A DNA stretch of 64,000 bases from DASRDR01 sp044867785. GTDB lineage: Bacteria > Methylomirabilota > Methylomirabilia > Rokubacteriales > DASRDR01. The translations under genes were made by a program, and so were the position numbers. The DNA lies in assembly GCA_044867785.1 (NCBI GenBank), contig JBIOVM010000116.1, positions 62,001 through 126,000 of the forward strand, in the 5' to 3' direction. The notes beneath the pieces were generated by a model. That model worked only from the letters and a program-made list of their open reading frames with translations. It did not search any database and was not told the DNA's origin. Shown here piece by piece: positions 58,115 through 64,000 of the stretch (within the stretch, counting starts at the first letter, position 1; each line of letters opens with the position of its first letter).

Positions 58115-58553
58115 GAACGACGAACTCCGTGCCTCGGACGCCGAGGATCGCCGCCGGCGTCTTGACCCGCATGCTATCGGGCGCCTGCTTGGCGATGCGG
58201 CCCGAGACGACGGCGAGGGTGCCCTTCGTCAGCGCCGCCTCGAGGACCCCAGGCTTGACGCCGTCGTAGACGAATCGCTCGACCGCGAGCACGCTGTTCG
58301 GCCCGGCGGACAGGAGGGTGTCGTCCGCCAGCGTCACCCCGACCGCTCCGTCGGGGCCCGTCACGAGAACGTCGGCTTGCCACACGCCGCTCCCGACGAG
58401 CGCCGGCTGCGGCTGCCCAGCGCGCTCGATGTGCACCGCACCCTTGACGGTCTTGATCCGGCCCACGTCCTGCGCCTCGGCCTCCCCGCTCGCCAGCAAC
58501 GCGAGCGCCGTTCCGAGGATCGTCACGAGGATTCGTCCGGTTGGTGTCCGCAT
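58092..58553 (-). CDS. FecR-domain exported protein
   Basis: 153 aa with signal peptide (ILVTILGTALALLASGEAEAQ). FecR core: IKTVKGAVHIERAG, VLVTGPDGAVGVTLADDTLLSAGPNS and TPAAILGVRGTEFVV. Strong SD AGGAGG upstream. A -10-like TATTAT at 58597-58602 (minus) may be its promoter. FecR proteins often pair with CHASE2 sensors. Confidence 0.85.
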   Translation of the reverse strand: MRTPTGRILVTILGTALALLASGEAEAQDVGRIKTVKGAVHIERAGQPQPALVGSGVWQADVLVTGPDGAVGVTLADDTLLSAGPNSVLAVERFVYDGVKPGVLEAALTKGTLAVVSGRIAKQAPDSMRVKTPAAILGVRGTEFVVRASDGSP

Positions 58554-58648
58554 CGCCCCTCCTCCTGGTCGGGCTGTCCGCGAGACCAGGCCCCCGATAA
58601 TACCCCGGGGAGCCCGGCCGGGGCCACGCTCCCCGCGCGCCGCTGACC

Positions 58649-59089
58649 ATGCGGTCGGAGGCGACGTTCCGGAGCCGACTCGCGGCCTTCGCGGAGGTGC
58701 GGGGCTGGGCGGAGGCGTTCGGTGCCGCCGTGGGCGCCGACCGCGGCGCCGTCCTGCGGCTGGTCCTCGTGCTGGAAGAGCTCTTCACGAACACGGTGAC
58801 GCATGGCTATGCCGGCCGCGACGACGGCCCGATCTGGGTCACGCTCGCGAGCCGGGACGGCAGCATCGAGGTGACGTACGAAGACGCCGGCCCAGCCTTC
58901 GATCCGTTCGCCCCGAGACCTTCGGTTCCCACCGATCTCCAGGGCTCGACCGGGGAGGTAGGCGGGCTCGGCCTCGCGCTCGTACAAGGCCTGGCGGTGA
59001 GGCCGCGTTACGCCCGTGTCGACGGGCGAAACCAGATCACGCTCGCGGTACCCTCGGAGGACCCGCCGGCGCCGGCGGCACCGCGCTGA
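58649..59089 (+). CDS. RsbW/SpoIIAB-like serine-protein kinase (anti-sigma factor)
   Basis: 146 aa GHKL ATPase. N-box EELFTNTVTHGY, G1 EDAGPAFDPF, G2 GGLGLALVQGL. Predicted to phosphorylate the STAS antagonist (53.9 kb). Divergent from fecR. No sigma factor gene is nearby. Downstream 59090-59360 shows no supported gene. Confidence 0.86.
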   Translation: MRSEATFRSRLAAFAEVRGWAEAFGAAVGADRGAVLRLVLVLEELFTNTVTHGYAGRDDGPIWVTLASRDGSIEVTYEDAGPAFDPFAPRPSVPTDLQGSTGEVGGLGLALVQGLAVRPRYARVDGRNQITLAVPSEDPPAPAAPR

Positions 59090-59360
59090 GCGACGGCCGG
59101 ACGACGGTCAGGCCCTGGAGGTCGGCTGCGTAGGGGTGCGCCCGTCGCGCGACCGCCTCGATCTCGGGGCCATCGAGCTCGTCGCAGCGCTCCCCCGCGA
59201 CTCCAGCCGCGGAGCCCCACGTCGCTCGCATCCGCGCCGTCGAGCGCCGCCGCGGCCTCGAACTGCCGGAAGGGGCGAGGAGAAGCGCCATCGGAGCTCT
59301 CGCGCGAGGCCTCAGGCGAGCACGGCCGAGCGGGACGGGACGGTCGAGCCGGGCCCATCC

Positions 59361-60293
59361 TCAGGGGCTGAAGATCTCGTGGACGTCGCTGTACGAGCCG
59401 CCGGGCTGCGGCCCGCCCGACACGACGTGAATCCGGCCCTCCAGCACGACGGCCGCCAGCCCGTGACGGGGGGTCGGCATGGGCGTGAACGCGCTCCATC
59501 GGCCCGCGGCGGCGTCGAAGGCTTCCACCTGGCCGAACGTTCCCGCGGGCGCCTCCCCCCCGAAGACGAACAGGCGCGATCCCAGGACCGCCGCCGCGAT
59601 CCCGCTCCGCGCGGTCGGCAAGGCCGGCAAGGCCGTCCAGGCGTTGGTCGCGGGGTCGTAGGCGTGATGGGCGTCGACGTTCCGCGCGTAGCTCCCGTCG
59701 AGGCGTCCGCCGACGACGTGGAGCCTCCCGCCGATCGCTCCCGCCGCGTGGTGATCGCGTGGCACGGGCATGGGCGCCCGGGGCTCCCAGCGATCCGCCA
59801 CGGGGTCGTAGACCTCGAGCGCCCCCGTGTTGCGCCGGCCCGCGTCCACGCCGCCGGCAGCATAGATGCGGCCGTCGAGCACCGCGGCGGCGAGCGCGCC
59901 CCGCGCGGTCGGCAGCGGCGCCCGCGCGCGCCATCGATCCACCCCCGGGTCGTACTCGAACACGCTGTCGAGCACGGCCCACTGGCCGCCCGCGTAGCCC
60001 CCGACCACGTAGAGCCGCCCGCCCACCGAGACGGCCGCCGCGTGATGGAGCGACACCGGCAGGGCGGCCCGGCGCTCCCAGCGGTCGCTCCGAGGGTCGT
60101 AGGCCTCGACCTGGTCGCCGCCCTGGCCGAAGCCCCCGATCACGTAGAGCCGGCCGCCGAGCTCCGCGCCGGCCACTTCGGTGCGCTTCGACGGCAAGGG
60201 CGCGGCGCGGGTCCACCCTCCCTGCCCGAGCCCGGGCCCGGCGAGCGCCAGAACGAGGACGGTGAGGGCTCCCGCCGACCAGAGACGCCTCAT
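59361..60293 (-). CDS. Secreted kelch-repeat beta-propeller protein
   Basis: 310 aa with signal peptide (GALTVLVLALAGPGLGQ). Six kelch repeats, each with a GG doublet and Y/W spacing (LYVIGGFGQGGDQVEAYDP, LYVVGGYAGG, IYAAGGVDAG, LHVVGGRLDG, LFVFGGEAP, IHVVSGGP). No N-terminal enzymatic domain, so a propeller-only protein; ligand unknown. Confidence 0.85.
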   Translation of the reverse strand: MRRLWSAGALTVLVLALAGPGLGQGGWTRAAPLPSKRTEVAGAELGGRLYVIGGFGQGGDQVEAYDPRSDRWERRAALPVSLHHAAAVSVGGRLYVVGGYAGGQWAVLDSVFEYDPGVDRWRARAPLPTARGALAAAVLDGRIYAAGGVDAGRRNTGALEVYDPVADRWEPRAPMPVPRDHHAAGAIGGRLHVVGGRLDGSYARNVDAHHAYDPATNAWTALPALPTARSGIAAAVLGSRLFVFGGEAPAGTFGQVEAFDAAAGRWSAFTPMPTPRHGLAAVVLEGRIHVVSGGPQPGGSYSDVHEIFSP

Positions 60294-60348
60294 GCCTCGA
60301 TTGTAGACGAGCCCCGACCCGCGAGCGGCCTAGCGGGGAAGCCCGAGG

Positions 60349-61935
60349 CTACCGGGTGAGGCCCACGTTCCAGAAGAACGGGCGGTAGCGGTTCGCGTAC
60401 CCGGCCACGGCCTTCTGCTTGACGCGCAGGGTGAAGAAGTCCCCGAGCTTCACCACCGGGACCTCCTCCCAGAACCACCGCTGGACCTCTTCCCAGATCG
60501 CCTTGCGCCGGCCGAAGTCCGTCTCGCACTGGAGCCGCGCCTGGAGCGCGTCGAGCTTCGGATCGCACGTCCAGCCGGGCCAGTCGCAGGACAGGATGAC
60601 CATCTGGGACGGATCGGTGTTGAAGCCGATGCCGGTCGTGAAGATCTCGTAGAGCTTCGGGTCGTTGCGGCGCTGGACCACCGTGGCCCACTCGAGCACC
60701 TGGAGGTCGATGTTGAACCCGACGTCCTCCAGCTGCTGCTTGGCGGCCAGCGCCGACTTGTACATCCAGTCGTAGAACTGGGTCGCCATCCAGCGGAGGG
60801 GCTCGCCCTTGTAGCCGGCCTCGCGCATGAGACGCTTGGCCTTCTCGCGATCGGGCCGGTTGTACACTTCCTTGCCGGCATCCGACCACCACACCTGCTC
60901 GCGGAAGATGAGGCTGGGGTCGAGTCGGTAGAACTCGGGGGCCCCCACCGCCGCCTTCATGATCGGCTCCATGTCGAGGGCGGCGACGACGGCTTGCCGG
61001 AGGAGGCGGTTCGAGAACGGCCCCTGCTTCTTGTTGAAGATGGCGCTGACCCACTCGTTCGGCTTCACGAGCATCACGTCGAGCCGGGCGTTCCGGGTGA
61101 GGCGCTCGTAGTTGTCGGGCGAGATCCAGTCGCTGAAGTGGTACTCGCCCGACTCGACGCCAGCCGCCCGCACCGACACGTCCGGGACCGGGATGAAGTG
61201 AAGCTCGTCCACGTACGCCATCCGCCGCCCACCGTACCCGGCCGGCGCCTCGCTGCGTGCCGCGTAGCGATCGAAGCGCGCCATGCGGACGTGGCGGTCG
61301 GGGATCCGCTCCACGAAGCGGAACGGTCCCGTGCCCACGAAGTCCTTGATCTGGCCGTCCCCCGCCGCCTCGACGACCTCCTTGGGGTAGATCGCCGGGA
61401 ACTGGCTGGCGTTCGCGAGCGCGGACAGCACCGGGCCCGAGCACCCCGCGAACCGGAGTTCGACCGTGTAGCGGTCCTTCGCCTGCATCGACTGGACGTT
61501 CTTGAACAGGACCTTTCCGACGCTGGCGATCCGACCCCATCGCGTGATCGACGCGACGACGTCCTCGGCGGAGCATTCCTTGCCGTTGTGGAACGGCACC
61601 CCGCGGCGGAGGCGGATGGTCCACGTCTTGCCGCCGTCCGCCACCGTGTGCCCCTCGGCCAGCATGGGGATCACGCCGTAGCGCTCGTCCAGCGTGAAGA
61701 GCGGCTCGTAGAGATGCGAGGTCACGTCGTAGGTGAGGCTCGCCGTCGTCCAGTGGGCGTCCAGCGACGGCGGCTCGCCGATGATCGCGACCTTGAGGAC
61801 GCCGCCGGGGCGCGGCTCCTGGGCGTGGACGGGCCGCCGCAGGAAGGCGGGCGTCAGCCCGCCGGCCGCGCCGAGGGCGGCGCCGGCCAGGAGTGCCCGG
61901 CGCGACGGCAAGGTGGCGGCTCGCGGCTCCGGCAT
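60349..61935 (-). CDS. ABC transporter substrate-binding protein (peptide/SBP_bac_5)
   Basis: 528 aa, Tat signal SRRALLAGAALGAAGGL with cleavage after VHA. SBP_bac_5 text: GGVLKVAIIGEPPSLDAHWTT, LYEPLFTLDE, LAEGHTVADGGKTWTIRLR, FHNGKECSAEDVV, NKKQGPFSNRLLRQAVVAALD. No permease/ATPase genes adjoin. Starts 4 bases after the C69 peptidase stop, so the two are co-transcribed. Confidence 0.9.
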   Translation of the reverse strand: MPEPRAATLPSRRALLAGAALGAAGGLTPAFLRRPVHAQEPRPGGVLKVAIIGEPPSLDAHWTTASLTYDVTSHLYEPLFTLDERYGVIPMLAEGHTVADGGKTWTIRLRRGVPFHNGKECSAEDVVASITRWGRIASVGKVLFKNVQSMQAKDRYTVELRFAGCSGPVLSALANASQFPAIYPKEVVEAAGDGQIKDFVGTGPFRFVERIPDRHVRMARFDRYAARSEAPAGYGGRRMAYVDELHFIPVPDVSVRAAGVESGEYHFSDWISPDNYERLTRNARLDVMLVKPNEWVSAIFNKKQGPFSNRLLRQAVVAALDMEPIMKAAVGAPEFYRLDPSLIFREQVWWSDAGKEVYNRPDREKAKRLMREAGYKGEPLRWMATQFYDWMYKSALAAKQQLEDVGFNIDLQVLEWATVVQRRNDPKLYEIFTTGIGFNTDPSQMVILSCDWPGWTCDPKLDALQARLQCETDFGRRKAIWEEVQRWFWEEVPVVKLGDFFTLRVKQKAVAGYANRYRPFFWNVGLTR

Positions 61936-61939
61936 GGCT

Positions 61940-63208
61940 CTACCCTCCGTGGACGGCGAATCGGCCCGCCGCCATCTGCTCCAGGAGCGCCTCGCGCGCG
62001 CGCAGCATCCGGTCGACGTGTTCGGCGACGTCCCGGCCGGCGACGCGGCGATCGGCCGCCACCTCGGCCAAGAGCCGTCGCTCCCAGGCGTGCCACGTCG
62101 CCTGGACGACCGGCGTGCGGCCGGCCGGATCGTCCATCACCCCGTCGCCGAGCTCCTTCATGAGCCACCACGCGGAGCCGGGGTCCGGGTCACCCGAGCC
62201 TCGCGTGAGGGCCTCGGGGAGCTCGGCGCCGACGACCAGGGGCAGAAAGACGCTCGTGCAAGGGGTTGTCTGCGCACACCACGCGACCACGGGACCGTCC
62301 TCTCCGAGCTCGGCCACCATCGACGCCGCCGTCGCGCCGGTCGCCGGCCCCGGGTGCATGCAGATCGACCACCCTCGGGGATCTCCGTCCGCCCGGCCGG
62401 GGCGATGGACGGTCCCGCCGTCGTAGTGGTCGCGGAGGAGTCGCAGCATCTCGGGGACGCCGGGGCGTCCCGCCGTGGCGAGGAAGCGGCAGCTCTGCCC
62501 GTAGCGGGCCTCAGCGCGGAACCGCGGCTCGGGATTCTCGAAGGCGGCGCGAAAATCGAAGCGCCGTCCCGAGCTCGGCTTCCACCAGCCGCGCTCGGCC
62601 GCGTACGCCTCGATCCCCCGCGAGGCCTCGTCCCAATCGTCGGCGATGGTCGCCAGGTTGGAGATCGCCGCCCGCCCGCGCACGCGTCGCGCCACCCAGT
62701 GGCGGCCGGAGGTCTCCAGCACCCAGGCGCCGCGGGAATCCGCGATGATGAAGCTGTTGTGGTAGTAGCGGCGACCGCCGTGCTGGGCGCTGCCGCCCTG
62801 GCCATGGCGCTCGAGGAGATCCGTGATGACGCGCTTGGCCTCGTCGGCCGATCGCCCGCGCTCGAGGCCGAGGCGCACGAGGTCCATCCCGAGGAGCCCG
62901 GTCTCGGCGGGCGCCTCCCGCGTGTGCAGCGCCTCGTTCCCGATCGCCACGCCCCGCGCGTTGACGCCGTGCTCGAAGCCCCAGATCCACCACGGGCGGC
63001 TGCCGAGGACGGCCAGCGTCTCGGGGGCGTCCGGAACCTCGAGGTACGTGCACCGCACGGTGCTGCCGGGCCCGGGCCGCCGCGGCGGCACCGGGTCGAG
63101 CGGCTGGCACTCGGTCGACGGGCGATCGCTGTTCTTGGCGAAGAGGGTCCGGCCGTCGCGCGTCTCGGACCCCAAGACCACCAGGGTGTCGCAGCTCGTG
63201 TCCGGCAC
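61940..63208 (-). CDS. C69/secernin-type dipeptidase-like Ntn hydrolase
   Basis: 422 aa, GTG start; nucleophile Cys6 in DTSCDTLVV, then FAKNSDRP, YLEVPDAPET, WIWGFEHGVNARGVAIGNEA, and YHNSFIIADSRGAWVLE. Cytoplasmic (no signal). Likely an amidohydrolase/dipeptidase of unknown substrate; co-transcribed with the peptide-binding protein. A -10-like TATAGT lies on the minus strand at 63256-63261. Confidence 0.83.
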   Translation of the reverse strand: MPDTSCDTLVVLGSETRDGRTLFAKNSDRPSTECQPLDPVPPRRPGPGSTVRCTYLEVPDAPETLAVLGSRPWWIWGFEHGVNARGVAIGNEALHTREAPAETGLLGMDLVRLGLERGRSADEAKRVITDLLERHGQGGSAQHGGRRYYHNSFIIADSRGAWVLETSGRHWVARRVRGRAAISNLATIADDWDEASRGIEAYAAERGWWKPSSGRRFDFRAAFENPEPRFRAEARYGQSCRFLATAGRPGVPEMLRLLRDHYDGGTVHRPGRADGDPRGWSICMHPGPATGATAASMVAELGEDGPVVAWCAQTTPCTSVFLPLVVGAELPEALTRGSGDPDPGSAWWLMKELGDGVMDDPAGRTPVVQATWHAWERRLLAEVAADRRVAGRDVAEHVDRMLRAREALLEQMAAGRFAVHGG

Positions 63209-63313
63209 GCCCGTTGCCCCCTTTGAGCCGCCCGAATCGCGACGCGGCGCCCCCCACTATAGCCTGCCGGGCTCGGCGCCGTCCCCGGGCGCGCGGGGAT
63301 GCTGGCCTGCCCA

Positions 63314-63343
63314 TTGCCTGAAGGGCCGACGACGAGCTAGCCT
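63314..63343 (+). promoter_or_regulatory. Possible promoter of the RidA gene
   Basis: TTGCCT (63314-63319) and TAGCCT (63338-63343), 18-bp spacing, about 65 bases before the ATG; moderate match only. Confidence 0.35.
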
Positions 63344-63409
63344 CGGCCGGAGGATCGAAGGCCGCGGCGCCGTCGATCCGGCCGTTCGACCGACGACGGC
63401 GGGAGGCGC

Positions 63410-63862
63410 ATGGCGCACAGGCGGATCCGGAAGTTCAACACCCGGGACACCTATCCGGAGCAGAAGCTGGACAACGACCTGTGCCAGGCGGTCGTGGCAG
63501 GGAACACCGTCTACCTGCGCGGTCAGATCTCCCAGGATCTCGACACCCGGGCGTCACTCCACATCGGCGATGCCGGCAAGCAGGCGGACAAGGCGATGTC
63601 CAACATCGCCCTGTTGCTCGGCGAGGCGGGCAGCGAGCTCGGCCACATCGTGAAGGTGGTGGTGTACCTGACCGACATCCGCTACCGCGCGGCGGTGTAC
63701 CGCGCGATGGGCAAGTGGCTCAAGGGGGTGTTCCCGGTCTCGACCGGTCTGGTCGTGCCGGCGCTCGCGAGACCGGAATGGCTGGTGGAGATCGACGTCA
63801 CCGCCGTGATCCCGGACGGCTACCGGCCGAGCCGGGCCGGCAGGAAGAAAAGGGCCCGATGA
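63410..63862 (+). CDS. RidA family protein
   Basis: 150 aa, YjgF/RidA fold; enamine/imine deaminase or related. Seen: VVAGNTVYLRGQISQDL, GDAGKQADKAMSNIALLLGEAG, VKVVVYLTDIRYRAAVYRAMGKWLKGVFP and VTAVIP. The usual catalytic Arg of the IPA.R...V motif is not clear, so a divergent member. SD GGGAGG before the ATG. ATGA overlap with the following DUF1028 gene. Confidence 0.85.
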   Translation: MAHRRIRKFNTRDTYPEQKLDNDLCQAVVAGNTVYLRGQISQDLDTRASLHIGDAGKQADKAMSNIALLLGEAGSELGHIVKVVVYLTDIRYRAAVYRAMGKWLKGVFPVSTGLVVPALARPEWLVEIDVTAVIPDGYRPSRAGRKKRAR

Positions 63863-64000
63863 CCATCGCGATCGCCGCCCGCTGCGTCGACACCGGGATG
63901 TTCGGCATCGCCATCTCCTCGTCCTCGCCCGCGGTCGCCGCGCGCTGCGCGCACGCCCGGGCCGGCGTCGGGGTGGTGGCGTCCCAGAACATCACCGATC
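63859..64000 (+). CDS. DUF1028 family protein, partial (runs off the window end)
   Basis: First 47 codons: TIAIAARCVDTGMFGIAISSSS, PAVAARCAHARAGVGVVASQN, matching the N-terminus of DUF1028 proteins (Ntn-hydrolase-like, unknown substrate), which often lie near RidA and peptidase genes. Overlaps the RidA stop by ATGA. Confidence 0.75.
   Translation, partial: MTIAIAARCVDTGMFGIAISSSSPAVAARCAHARAGVGVVASQNITD

Noticed and set aside
59090..59360. Possible small gene between the RsbW-like kinase and the kelch gene
   Set aside because: Several short frames on both strands, none with motif, SD or consistent codon use.

Overview
The window is about 70% G+C, very gene-dense, and carried by a diderm (LPS-bearing) bacterium: it has lpxC, an Omp85-like outer-membrane barrel protein, an OmpA-type lipoprotein and many short intergenic gaps with 4-nt ATGA/GTGA overlaps. 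Gene order (rpsP-rimM-trmD-rplS-rnhB; lpxC-DUF4390-ntrY-ntrX; a NitT/TauT-type ABC system; Ku; many ABC binding proteins) is compatible with a soil/sediment lineage such as Candidatus Rokubacteria/Methylomirabilota, but that placement is an inference from general character, not from a search. No rRNA, tRNA, CRISPR array, phage or IS transposase was seen.

Left part (1-17.8 kb, almost all minus strand): a translation/export operon led by ffh (ffh-rpsP-rimM-trmD-rplS-rnhB, then a DUF4238-like partial gene at the window edge); a membrane glycosyltransferase-like protein with TPRs; Ku; and a long core operon transcribed from a clear sigma-70 promoter at 17.8 kb: yicC-gmk-rpoZ-coaBC-udg(family 4)-priA-def-fmt-rsmB-rpe-DUF72. 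The PriA of this operon has lost its recognisable helicase motifs.

Middle (18-32.2 kb): on the plus strand, a small zinc-ribbon protein, a Tat-exported NitT/TauT-type ABC transporter (binding protein, ATPase, permease) and a large multi-pass membrane protein; on the minus strand, a complete UMP-biosynthesis operon pyrR-pyrB-pyrC-carA-(87-aa orf)-carB-pyrF-pyrE. The pyr leader is the most informative regulatory region: a consensus promoter inside the preceding gene, a PyrR-type RNA hairpin, a leader peptide with its own Shine-Dalgarno, and an intrinsic terminator inside that leader peptide. A 96-bp nested-palindrome REP/MITE-like element sits directly in front of the carB start codon.

Right part (32.2-51 kb): an AMP-ligase/acyl-carrier-protein pair with an RNase H-fold protein, a cyclase, a MOSC protein and a zinc alcohol dehydrogenase; a DUF4203 membrane protein and a carbamate-kinase relative with altered catalytic motifs; an archaeal-type ATP-dependent DNA ligase; a Nudix hydrolase, cupin and gamma-glutamyltransferase downstream of the ntrYX two-component system; lpxC behind a near-perfect sigma-54 promoter; and prmA-rsmE-archease.

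Right end (51-64 kb): a cyclic-nucleotide-gated K+ channel, an Omp85-like barrel, a partner-switching signalling island (STAS antagonist, metallo-beta-lactamase fold, CHASE2-SpoIIE phosphatase, OmpA lipoprotein, FecR protein, RsbW-like kinase), a secreted kelch protein, and a catabolic-looking set (peptide-type ABC binding protein, C69 peptidase, RidA, DUF1028).
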